This document shows positions 7,398 through 13,602 of a stretch of 13,602 nt of DNA, in pieces; within the stretch, counting starts at the first letter, position 1; each line of letters opens with the position of its first letter. Made by a program: the position numbers and the translations under genes. The stretch is taken from positions 1 to 13,602 of the forward strand of contig JANQME010000031.1 in the NCBI GenBank assembly GCA_028280205.1, written 5' to 3'. The notes below the pieces were generated by a model, which had not been told where the DNA came from, searched no databases, and worked only from the letters and a program-made list of their open reading frames with translations. This DNA is from Longimicrobiales bacterium (GTDB taxonomy: Bacteria > Gemmatimonadota > Gemmatimonadetes > Longimicrobiales > Gaopeijiaceae).

Positions 7398-7940
7398 CTA
7401 CCAGAGGATGATCTGATACCCGTCCTGCTGGAGCACCGTGAGCGCGGTCATCGCCGACAGCGCCATCTGCACGCCGGGGAGGAGCTGGTCCTTCGTGATG
7501 CCGCGGCTGCCCGCGGTCTGGCCGCACAGGATGACCTGTCCGCCCGAGGCGACGATCTCCTCGATCAGCGCCTTGTTCGGGTTGTCGACACCGAACTCGG
7601 CCCGGTAGTGCTCGTCCCGGAGCAGCGCCCACGAGGCGCCCCCGTGCACCACCCCGGCCACGCGAACGTTCTCGCGTGGCATGCCGTGCCGGACGTGCAT
7701 GTTCAGGTAGCGCGCCATCGTGCCGAGCTGCTGCTGTATGTGCTCCGGGCTGCTCGGACCGTCGACGAGCTCGAAGGCCGCCTTCAGCTCCCGGTCCGTC
7801 GGAATCGGGAAGTCCGGATCCTCGACGAGGAAGGTGGGACCGCCGGAGGTGACGATCGGGCCGGTCTCCGGGCGCTGCTGGGCGGCGCCGCCGGCGGAGA
7901 GGAAGCCGAGAAGAACGACGGCGAGGGCGGTGGAGCGCAT
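7398..7940 (-). CDS. Secreted DsrE-fold protein
   Basis: Small DsrE/DsrF-family protein, 180 residues. A Sec signal peptide covers about residues 1-20 (hydrophobic 4-15, then AGGAA before QQ), with no lipobox. The mature part follows the DsrE pattern: VAGVVHGGA (94-102), NPNKALIEEIVASG (120-133), the conserved cysteine Cys139 in VILCGQ, and the GVQMALSAMTALTVLQQDGYQIILW-type C-terminus (156-180; residues run as one amphipathic helix and a final strand). Cys139 is the only cysteine. DsrE proteins carry persulfide or use this cysteine in sulfur relay, but many exported members have no assigned function. The start is ATG 7940 with AGAGG 7 nt upstream. The amidohydrolase gene ends 55 bp upstream in the same direction, so co-transcription is likely. 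Confidence 0.88.
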   Translation of the reverse strand: MRSTALAVVLLGFLSAGGAAQQRPETGPIVTSGGPTFLVEDPDFPIPTDRELKAAFELVDGPSSPEHIQQQLGTMARYLNMHVRHGMPRENVRVAGVVHGGASWALLRDEHYRAEFGVDNPNKALIEEIVASGGQVILCGQTAGSRGITKDQLLPGVQMALSAMTALTVLQQDGYQIILW

Positions 7941-7995
7941 GCGTCTGCCTCTATGAAGTGTCGTCGGGACGGTGTGGGGAAGTGCGGGAGGTGCG

Positions 7996-9477
7996 TCAGC
8001 GGATCCCGACGATTCCGCGCACCCGGTCCATCAGCGCCGGAGAGTCCCACCCGATCCCGTGGCGGTAGACGATCGCGACGTCGCGGATGTGCCCCACGGA
8101 CTCGACGTCGGCGTCCACGACGACCAGATCGGCGACCTTGCCGGCTTCCACCGTCCCCACATCGGCGTCGATCCCCAGGATCTTCGCGCCGTTGTGCGTC
8201 ATGATCTGCACGACTTCGGGGTGCGAGAAGCCGGCCTCGAGGAGGAGCTCGTAGTTTCGCTGGTCGCCGAGGCCCGGCGGCGCCGCGCCGTACCCGGTCG
8301 GGTCGACGCCGGCGGCCAGGAGTCCCCCGGCGTCCACGAAGGCTCGCTCGTACTCGAGCGCCTTGGCGTAGACGGCGGGGTCGATCGCGCCGCGCCCGGC
8401 CCGCCGTGCCTCTGCGATGCGTCGCACCTCGTCCGCGATGTCCGGCGCGAGCATCTCGTACACGCGCTCGTCGATCGGAGGCCGGCCGGAGACCGAGATC
8501 TCGTAGACCACCAGCGTGGACGTCATCGCGACGTCGTTTTCGATCATGTCCCGGAAGGTGGCCTGGACCTCGGAGCCGTCGACATCGAGGTCGGCGTATC
8601 CGCTCCGGAAGCCGGCCGGGCACTCGTCCGGCCGCTTGTCCGGATCGTACTCGCTGTTCGCGAAGAGGCCGTGCTCGAGGTTGTCGATGCCGAGCGCGAC
8701 GGCCTCCCGGTACCCCACGGAGCAGAGGTGGGCCGTGACCTTCACGCCGTTCCGGTGTGCCTCCTCGATCGCGGCTCCCAGCTCGGCGCGCGTGATCCAC
8801 GTGTAGGCCTTGAACCAGTCGACCCCCTCCTCGGCCCAATAGCGCACGACCCGGCGGGCCTGCTCGGGGTCGGTGAGCTTCGTCATCGTGCTCGACGTGC
8901 TCTGTTCGCCCGTCAGGTACGGACCCGTGGTGAAGATCGTCGGACCGACCATGCGGCCTTCGTCGATCTCGCGCTTCAAGTTGAGCTCCGCGTACGGCTG
9001 CTGCGCGCCGGTCGTGCGGATCGTCGTCACCCCCGACGCGAGGTAGAGGATCGGGCCGGAGAAGGTGAGCTGGGCTGCGCGACCGTTGCCGCCCGTGTAG
9101 TACGAGTGGTTGTGCATCCCCACGAGGCCCGGGATCACGGTGTGCCCGGAGAGGTCGAGCACCTCGACCCCCGACGGGATGTCGACGCTTCCGTCCGCCC
9201 CCACGGCCGAGATGCGTTCCCCGCGGATGAGGACGGTCTGGCCGGTGCGGGCCGGTGCCCCGGTGCCGTCGATCACCTTCACACCGGTGAGCGCCACGTC
9301 ACCCTCGGTCGCCATGAGCTCGCTGAAGTCCTGCCCGGCTGCCCGCTCCGTGAGGACGGCGAGGAGGGCGAGGACGACGGCGAGCACCACGCCGACGAGG
9401 AGCTGGTTCTCCCGGTGGAGGCGCTCCCGGTCCGGGTCGCGTGGGCGCGCGTGGCGAGGCTTCAGGGTGTCGTTCAT
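7996..9477 (-). CDS. Membrane-anchored or exported amidohydrolase
   Basis: Metal-dependent hydrolase of the amidohydrolase superfamily, 493 residues. A basic head (1-25) is followed by one hydrophobic segment (about 26-43), either an uncleaved anchor or a signal peptide ending near AAG/Q (48/49). All usual metal ligands are visible: His122 and His124 in MHNHS, the carboxylated-lysine candidate Lys223 in WFKAYT, His250 in VTAHL, His269 in LEHG, and the catalytic Asp392 in GVDPTG. The C-terminal GTVEAGKVADLVVVD (441-455) is the classic closing motif. These features fit an imidazolonepropionase- or prolidase-like exported hydrolase, and the substrate cannot be read from the sequence. ATG 9477 overlaps the oxidase stop as ATGA (9474-9477) with AAGGA at 9486-9490, inside the oxidase gene, so translation is probably coupled. 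The frame is open upstream into the oxidase gene but without a plausible start there. Confidence 0.92.
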   Translation of the reverse strand: MNDTLKPRHARPRDPDRERLHRENQLLVGVVLAVVLALLAVLTERAAGQDFSELMATEGDVALTGVKVIDGTGAPARTGQTVLIRGERISAVGADGSVDIPSGVEVLDLSGHTVIPGLVGMHNHSYYTGGNGRAAQLTFSGPILYLASGVTTIRTTGAQQPYAELNLKREIDEGRMVGPTIFTTGPYLTGEQSTSSTMTKLTDPEQARRVVRYWAEEGVDWFKAYTWITRAELGAAIEEAHRNGVKVTAHLCSVGYREAVALGIDNLEHGLFANSEYDPDKRPDECPAGFRSGYADLDVDGSEVQATFRDMIENDVAMTSTLVVYEISVSGRPPIDERVYEMLAPDIADEVRRIAEARRAGRGAIDPAVYAKALEYERAFVDAGGLLAAGVDPTGYGAAPPGLGDQRNYELLLEAGFSHPEVVQIMTHNGAKILGIDADVGTVEAGKVADLVVVDADVESVGHIRDVAIVYRHGIGWDSPALMDRVRGIVGIR

Positions 9478-11858
9478 GGCGCGTTTCCTTCGACGTCGAA
9501 GACGAACTTCATTCCGGACTCGAGGTGCTCGGCGATATGGCAGTGCACCATCCACCGACCCGGGTTCGAGAGTTCGAGGAGGATGTCGGTCGTCGATCCG
9601 GTCGGCAACAGGACGGTGTCCTTCCAGACCTTGTTCTCGTTCGCGATCCCGTTCTGCTCCACCACCAGAAAGCGCTGCCCGTGGATGTGCAGCGGGTGCT
9701 GCATCGCGTGGAACGCCGCCCGGTCGTTGGTGATCCGGATCTTGACCACGTCTCCCACCCGGAAGCGCCAGTCGATCTCCTCGTTCTCGGCACCCGTGGC
9801 CGGGTCGCGCAGCAGCCACGCCACCTCGCGCCCGCTCGTGGCCCAGTTCATGACCGGCATCGTCCCCGTCCACTCCACCGGGTTGAAGTAGACCCAGTCC
9901 AGGTTCATCGACTGTTCGATCGCCATGGGGAGTGAATCGACCTCGAGCGTCAGGAGGAGCTCGTGGTCGGGTGGGGCGTCGAAGAGGTGCCGGTACCGAT
10001 CGACGTCCGCGACCACGTCTTCGTGCGTGCGCAGCGTGGTGAAGTCGTGGCCGTGAGCGGCGTCTGGACGGGCCGGACCGCCTCCGGCGCCCGACACCGC
10101 GACGCGACCGAGCACCGTGCTCTCTTCCAGGAAGAGCCCCTGGCGGTGGTTGATCCCCTGCACGCGGTTCACGAGCGAGAAACCGCCCGCGTCCGGGAAG
10201 CGGACCTCGACGACGTAGCGCTCGGCCGGGGCGAGCACGACGCTCTCCTCCATCGCCTCGCGCTCGAAACGACTCACGTCCGAGGCGACGACCTTGATGG
10301 GCAGCGGCGCGGCATCCGGACGGTCGGTCGAGCGAAAGGAGAGGTTGAACGTCCTCGTGTTCGAGACGTTGGTCAGGTGGAAGCGGACCACGTCGCCGGC
10401 GTCCACGTCCAGCCCGTACTCGGGCTCGCCGTTGACGAGGAAGACGTTCCCGAAGCGGCCCATGAGCATGTAGTTCGCCGACTCGTCCCCGAACGGCACG
10501 ATGTCGTCGGGCCCGAGAAGGAGGTCGTCGAACATCACGACCTCCTCGCGATCCACCTCGTTGTAGTATGCGTCGTCGAGCGGGTCCACGCGCATGTTGC
10601 CCGCCAGCCCGAGCTCCTGCGTGACGTCTTCGCGATGGTGCGGGTGGTACCAGTAGAGTCCCGGGTCCGGGAAGTGCACCTGGTAGCGGAAGGAGGCGCC
10701 CGGCTGCACCGGGTCCTGTGTGACACCGGGCACGCCGTCGAAGCGGTTGTCGAGGCGCAGGCCGTGCCAGTGCACCGCCATCGGCAGCGGCGTCCCGTTC
10801 GTGAAGTTCACGAAGATCGTGGACGCCTCGCGCACGTGCAGGAGGGGTCCGGGGATCTGGCCGTTGAAGGCCATCATGACGAGCGTGCGACCGTCCAGCT
10901 CCTTGCGCACGAAGCCGGCGTGGAGGTCCAGGGTGCCGCCGTCCGGGAGCGTCACGATCTCACGTGGTTTCGCCGTGGGGAGGCGATCGGGGTCGATGGC
11001 ACGCAGTGAATTCGCGATCATCGAATCGGAAGCGAAGCGGGCTCCGGAGCCCGGCACCGGACGCAGTGGCCGCACCTGCGGACGCGAGCCCATGACGCCG
11101 GGCAGCATCGGGATGCCCTCGTACATGGGGGGCATCGACCAACCGCCATCGGGCGAGCCGTCCGTCCCCGCCATCCCGACCATCCCCGCGGAACCGTCCA
11201 TCCCGACCATCCCGCCCCCCTCCGGCGCCTCCTCGGCCGAGGGCGCCGTCGCCATCAGGTCGTGGGCGTCCATCTTCGCGGAGGGAGAGCGCCCGCGGAT
11301 GACCAGGGGGCCGCTCCGCTCCGCCACCTCGGCCGAGGCTTCGGCCGTGACCCACACGAGGTACTTGTTGAACGCGACCTCGCCGAGCCGGTTCTCCCCG
11401 TTGCGGACCTCGCCGAGCCGAACGACGGGGTCGAGCGCGAGCGGCGTCGCCCACGCCACGTAGGCGGTGTACGGACCGAGTGCCGATGGCTCGGGGAGCC
11501 GGTCGATCCACGCCACGAGCTCGTGGCGGTGGTGCCCGTCGGCCGTCACCGAGACGCCGAAGGGAGACCAGGGCCGGCGCAGCTCCACAACACCGGCCGC
11601 GTCTCCGCCCCGGGTCGTGGAGTAGAGATCGATGCAGTACAGGTCCGAAGCGGGCCGGGCCGCTCGGGCGCCGCCCGGCTCGGGCCGTGCGGCCTCGGCG
11701 CCGAAGAGCGAGCCGCCGACGGCGGGTGGACGGTCGGCGCACATCGGCGCGACGCCGGCGATCTGGGCGTCGGTGGCTCCGGGCGTTACCGCGGCGCCGA
11801 CGAGCAGGGTGCGGGCGAGGTCGATTCGGAGCGCGAGGCGTTCGGTACGGGCGCGCAT
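9474..11858 (-). CDS. Exported multicopper oxidase with extra N-terminal domain and Met-rich linker
   Basis: Laccase-like multicopper oxidase of 794 residues, about 250-300 longer than typical CueO/CotA proteins. A signal segment lies at about 12-31. Residues about 70-190 form an extra beta-rich domain whose layout (AYVAWATPL, then LGEV, then VWVTAE) resembles the C-terminal beta domain of RskA-type anti-sigma factors. Residues 196-256 are a Gly/Asp/Met-rich linker with ten methionines. The cupredoxin domains follow with every copper motif: HWHG (363-366), WYHPHH (403-408), HPLHIHG (721-727), and HCHIAEHLESGM (772-783), which includes the type 1 Cys773 and axial Met783. The start is ATG 11858, with only a weak Shine-Dalgarno. 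It reads away from the DtxR-FeoA/feoB pair across 134 bp, so a role as ferroxidase or in metal homeostasis is plausible, but a laccase acting on phenolics is equally possible. Confidence 0.93.
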   Translation of the reverse strand: MRARTERLALRIDLARTLLVGAAVTPGATDAQIAGVAPMCADRPPAVGGSLFGAEAARPEPGGARAARPASDLYCIDLYSTTRGGDAAGVVELRRPWSPFGVSVTADGHHRHELVAWIDRLPEPSALGPYTAYVAWATPLALDPVVRLGEVRNGENRLGEVAFNKYLVWVTAEASAEVAERSGPLVIRGRSPSAKMDAHDLMATAPSAEEAPEGGGMVGMDGSAGMVGMAGTDGSPDGGWSMPPMYEGIPMLPGVMGSRPQVRPLRPVPGSGARFASDSMIANSLRAIDPDRLPTAKPREIVTLPDGGTLDLHAGFVRKELDGRTLVMMAFNGQIPGPLLHVREASTIFVNFTNGTPLPMAVHWHGLRLDNRFDGVPGVTQDPVQPGASFRYQVHFPDPGLYWYHPHHREDVTQELGLAGNMRVDPLDDAYYNEVDREEVVMFDDLLLGPDDIVPFGDESANYMLMGRFGNVFLVNGEPEYGLDVDAGDVVRFHLTNVSNTRTFNLSFRSTDRPDAAPLPIKVVASDVSRFEREAMEESVVLAPAERYVVEVRFPDAGGFSLVNRVQGINHRQGLFLEESTVLGRVAVSGAGGGPARPDAAHGHDFTTLRTHEDVVADVDRYRHLFDAPPDHELLLTLEVDSLPMAIEQSMNLDWVYFNPVEWTGTMPVMNWATSGREVAWLLRDPATGAENEEIDWRFRVGDVVKIRITNDRAAFHAMQHPLHIHGQRFLVVEQNGIANENKVWKDTVLLPTGSTTDILLELSNPGRWMVHCHIAEHLESGMKFVFDVEGNAP
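11171..11213 (-). repeat. In-frame 27-bp-period repeat in the oxidase Met-rich linker
   Basis: A 16-bp sequence, CCATCCCGACCATCCC on the plus strand, occurs at 11171-11186 and 11198-11213. The 27-bp spacing equals nine codons, and the encoded protein repeats MVGM plus a Gly/Ala/Ser/Asp spacer (217-234). It points to expansion of a flexible, possibly copper-binding linker. Confidence 0.75.
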
Positions 11859-11896
11859 GCCGTGAGCTTCGCCCGCCCGGCGGAGGCCGGCAAGGC

Positions 11897-11922
11897 GTGA
11901 AGAGCGGAGCGCCCCGCTTCAC
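11897..11922 (-). other. Bulged hairpin in the multicopper oxidase leader
   Basis: Arms GTGAA..GCGG and CCGCTTCAC pair over 9 bp with a 2-nt bulge and a 6-nt loop. It would sit about 40-65 nt upstream of the oxidase start, in the untranslated leader if transcription starts near the AT-rich patch. No U-tract follows. Its function is unknown and it may be chance. Confidence 0.3.
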
Positions 11923-11948
11923 CCTTGAATCCACATCGGCTCCGCTAC

Positions 11949-11970
11949 ATTTTTAGGCGAGACTAAAAAT
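11949..11970. promoter_or_regulatory. Inverted repeat, candidate metal-regulator (DtxR/MntR-type) operator
   Basis: Perfect 8-bp arms ATTTTTAG (11949-11956) and CTAAAAAT (11963-11970) are separated by 6 bp. A second, overlapping inverted pair is TAGGC (11954-11958) with GCCTA (11973-11977). Half-sites of the TTAGG/CCTAA kind are typical of DtxR/IdeR-family boxes. The site lies 23 bp upstream of the regulator's ATG and overlaps possible promoter elements, which fits autoregulation. Binding by the adjacent regulator is inferred from position and symmetry only. Confidence 0.65.
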
Positions 11971-11992
11971 TAGCCTACTCTCGCACTGCCCA

Positions 11993-13039
11993 ATGGTCGA
12001 TCCCGCCCTCGCGCTCGCCGTATTCGCCGCGCTGACCCTCGTCGCGGTCGCGCTCCTGTGGCCGAAGCTCGGGCTCGTTCCGCGCCTGCGACGCATGTCG
12101 CATCTCAGCGAGCGCGTCCTGCTCGAAGACGCCCTCAAGCACATCTACATGCGGGAGCGGATGGGGGGCGAGCCTTCGCTGGAGAGTCTCGCGGGCCGGC
12201 TCGAAGTGAGCGTCGGGCGAGCCGCGGCGCTGCTGGCGCGACTGGGCGAGTCCGGCATGGTACGGAACGGGCCGACGGGGCCGGAGCTGACCGATTCGGG
12301 CCGCTCCTCCGCGTTGAGGCTCGTCCGCACACATCGGCTGTGGGAGCGCTACCTCGCGGACCGGACCGGCGTGCCCGCGGGAGAGTGGCACGAGGAGGCC
12401 GAGCGGATGGAGCACGCGCTGACCGAGGAGGAGGCGGAGCGCCTCGCGGCCCGCCTCGGTCACCCTGCCTGGGACCCGCACGGCGACCCGATCCCGACGC
12501 CCGGAGGTGAGCTGCCGGCGGTCCGGTCGCTCTCGCTGGCCGGAGCCGAGGCGGGATCGACCGTCGAGGTCGTGCACCTCGAGGACGAGCCGCGCGAGCT
12601 CTACGAGGCCCTTCGCTCGGACGGCTTCGACCTGGGCATGCGGCTGGACGTCGTCGAGCACTCGGCCGAGGGCGTCCGGGTCCGGACGCGCGGACGTGAA
12701 CGGACGCTGGACAACGTGGTCGCACGCAACGTGACCGTACGCGTGCTTCCGGCGGGAACGAGCGCGACGGGTCCGGTTCGCACGCTCGCCGATCTCGCAC
12801 CGGGCGAGTCCGCCGTCGTGACGGAGCTCTCGCCGGCGTGTCGGGGGACGCAGCGCCGCCGGCTCCTCGATCTCGGTGTGGTCAAGGGCACGCGCATCGG
12901 TGCGGCTTTCCGCTCCGCTGCGGGTGATCCGGTGGCGTACCGCATCCGGGGCGCCGTGGTCGCGCTCCGCAGGGAGCAGGCGGAGTGGATCCGCATCGGC
13001 GAGGCGTCCGAGGACGACGCGACCGAGGGGGCCGCGTGA
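11993..13039 (+). CDS. Membrane-anchored DtxR/MntR-type regulator with two FeoA-like domains
   Basis: Metal-dependent regulator fused to FeoA domains, 348 residues. A hydrophobic helix (about 5-23) is followed by a basic run, PKLGLVPRLRR, predicting an outside N-terminus and a cytoplasmic remainder. A winged helix covers about 38-105. The DtxR dimerisation/metal domain (about 106-170) contains His114 and the EWHEEAERMEH stretch, with Glu137, Glu140 and His141 matching MntR ligands. Asp46 matches MntR Asp8, while Lys49 replaces MntR Glu11. Two SH3-like FeoA domains follow, one divergent (about 178-252) and one typical (about 264-335, with RRRLLDLGVVKGT). It probably senses Fe(II) or Mn(II), controls its own operon, and supplies FeoA function to the FeoB encoded next. 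ATG 11993 lacks a Shine-Dalgarno. ATG 12095 (codon 35) would remove the helix but has no Shine-Dalgarno either. The stop overlaps feoB as GTGA. Confidence 0.88.
   Translation: MVDPALALAVFAALTLVAVALLWPKLGLVPRLRRMSHLSERVLLEDALKHIYMRERMGGEPSLESLAGRLEVSVGRAAALLARLGESGMVRNGPTGPELTDSGRSSALRLVRTHRLWERYLADRTGVPAGEWHEEAERMEHALTEEEAERLAARLGHPAWDPHGDPIPTPGGELPAVRSLSLAGAEAGSTVEVVHLEDEPRELYEALRSDGFDLGMRLDVVEHSAEGVRVRTRGRERTLDNVVARNVTVRVLPAGTSATGPVRTLADLAPGESAVVTELSPACRGTQRRRLLDLGVVKGTRIGAAFRSAAGDPVAYRIRGAVVALRREQAEWIRIGEASEDDATEGAA
13025..13031 (+). promoter_or_regulatory. Shine-Dalgarno of feoB inside the regulator gene
   Basis: GAGGGGG ends 4 nt before GTG 13036 and lies within the last codons of the DtxR-FeoA gene. 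Together with the GTGA overlap it supports translational coupling of regulator and transporter and decides the feoB start. Confidence 0.7.
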
Positions 13040-13602
13040 AGGGCGCGCTCGCGGTGGACCCGTGCGTCTCCTGTACCCAGCACCGGGAGCGGAGCCTCGT
13101 CCGACTCGGTCTGAGCCCCGACCGCTGGGACTACCTGGTGGCGCTCGCCGGCAATCCCAACGTCGGCAAGAGCACCGTGTTCAACCAGCTCACCGGTCTG
13201 CGTCAGCACACGGGGAACTGGCCGGGAAAGACGGTCGTACGGGCCGAGGGAGCGTTCGCCCACGAGGGGCAGCGGGTGAAGGTCGTCGACCTGCCGGGCA
13301 CGTACTCGCTCCAGGCCGGGAGTGTGGACGAGGAGGTAGCACGCGACTTCGTGCTCTTCGGCCGCCCGGACGTGACGGTCGTCGTGGTCGACGCGACCCG
13401 GCTCGAGCGCAACCTGAACCTCGTCCTCCAGATCCTGGAGATCACGGACCGGGTCGTCGTCTTCCTCAACCTCATGGACGAGGCACGCCGGCACGGCATC
13501 GCCGTCGACCCGGAGAAGCTGGAGGCCGAGCTCGGCGTTCCCGTGGTGCCGGGCACGGCGCGTGAGGGGGTCGGCATCGATGCGCTGCTCGACGCCGCAC
13601 AC
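13036..13602 (+). CDS. feoB: Ferrous iron transporter FeoB, N-terminal GTPase part (cut by window edge)
   Basis: N-terminal 189 residues of FeoB, the inner-membrane Fe(II) transporter driven or gated by its GTPase domain. The G-protein motifs are complete: G1 GNPNVGKS (39-46), G2 threonine Thr66 in NWPGKT, G3 DLPG (85-88), G4 NLMD (145-148), and G5-like GTAREG (173-178). The helical GDI-type domain and the membrane part lie beyond the right edge. Ahead of the GTPase there is a short extension with a CxxC pair, Cys10 and Cys13 in DPCVSC, which could bind a metal or respond to redox. The start is GTG 13036, overlapping the regulator stop as GTGA. No separate feoA gene is seen on this side, because FeoA-like domains are fused to the regulator. 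Confidence 0.95.
   Translation, partial: MKGALAVDPCVSCTQHRERSLVRLGLSPDRWDYLVALAGNPNVGKSTVFNQLTGLRQHTGNWPGKTVVRAEGAFAHEGQRVKVVDLPGTYSLQAGSVDEEVARDFVLFGRPDVTVVVVDATRLERNLNLVLQILEITDRVVVFLNLMDEARRHGIAVDPEKLEAELGVPVVPGTAREGVGIDALLDAAH

Larger units (their letters stand above)
11859..11992. promoter_or_regulatory. Divergent control region between the oxidase and the regulator-feoB pair
   Basis: This 134-bp region must carry promoters for both directions. It includes the only AT-rich patch in the window (about 11946-11972). On the plus strand TTGAAT (11925-11930) and TACATT (11946-11951) could be -35 and -10 boxes, although the 15-nt spacer is short. On the minus strand TAAAAAT (11949-11955) could be a -10 box for the oxidase, but no good -35 box is visible. 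An inverted repeat (11949-11970) overlaps both candidates, which suits repression. A bulged hairpin (11897-11922) lies in the oxidase leader. Confidence 0.55.

Noticed and set aside
7972..9891. 639-codon open frame on the plus strand opposite the amidohydrolase
   Set aside because: The amidohydrolase on the minus strand has all family motifs. The plus-strand product is His/Arg/Asp-rich without domains, as expected for an antisense frame in GC-rich DNA.
9963..11009. 348-codon plus-strand frame opposite the multicopper oxidase
   Set aside because: The oxidase is unambiguous on the minus strand. The plus frame is Val/His/Arg-rich without motifs.
12601..13602. 333-codon minus-strand frame opposite the regulator and feoB
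   Set aside because: FeoB G-motifs and FeoA motifs on the plus strand settle the coding strand.

Overview
The window is GC-rich, densely packed bacterial chromosome. Ten genes read leftward from 11858 to the left edge, and a divergent pair reads rightward from 11993 to the right edge. The high GC, GTG starts with 4-bp stop/start overlaps, several Tat or Sec exported enzymes, and a membrane-anchored DtxR-FeoA regulator next to feoB suggest an environmental heterotroph such as a member of Gemmatimonadota. That placement is an impression from gene content, not a phylogenetic result. I saw no tRNA, rRNA, CRISPR array, insertion sequence or phage gene, and no stretch over 300 bases lacks a gene.

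Region 1 (1-4589, minus strand) is a MoxR/Bat-type operon. In transcription order it holds a MoxR AAA+ ATPase, a DUF58 protein, an exported membrane protein with a BatD-like look, and two membrane-anchored von Willebrand factor A (VWA) proteins (BatA-like and BatB-like), the second cut by the window edge. The last three junctions are identical 4-bp GTGA overlaps, so translation is probably coupled. MoxR/VWA systems are thought to work as chaperone-like ATPase plus metal-ion-dependent adhesion modules in envelope stress or in maturation of periplasmic complexes.

Region 2 (4789-11858, minus strand) is a run of five enzymes that all appear to be exported. They are a Tat-type NAD-dependent epimerase, a Tat-type PLP aminotransferase of the HisC kind, a small secreted DsrE-fold protein, a membrane-anchored amidohydrolase, and a large multicopper oxidase with an extra N-terminal domain and a Met-rich linker. 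The oxidase and amidohydrolase genes overlap by 4 bp (ATGA). The 190-bp gap upstream of the aminotransferase holds two unrelated tandem repeat pairs, both with a 19-bp period.

Region 3 (11859-13602) is a short divergent control region followed by a DtxR/MntR-type regulator with an N-terminal membrane segment and two C-terminal FeoA-like domains. It overlaps by 4 bp (GTGA) the start of feoB, the ferrous iron transporter, which runs off the right edge. A perfect 8-bp-arm AT-rich inverted repeat at 11949-11970 sits between the regulator and the multicopper oxidase. It is the best candidate for a metal-responsive operator serving both directions, which would link Fe(II) uptake to an exported copper oxidase, possibly a ferroxidase.
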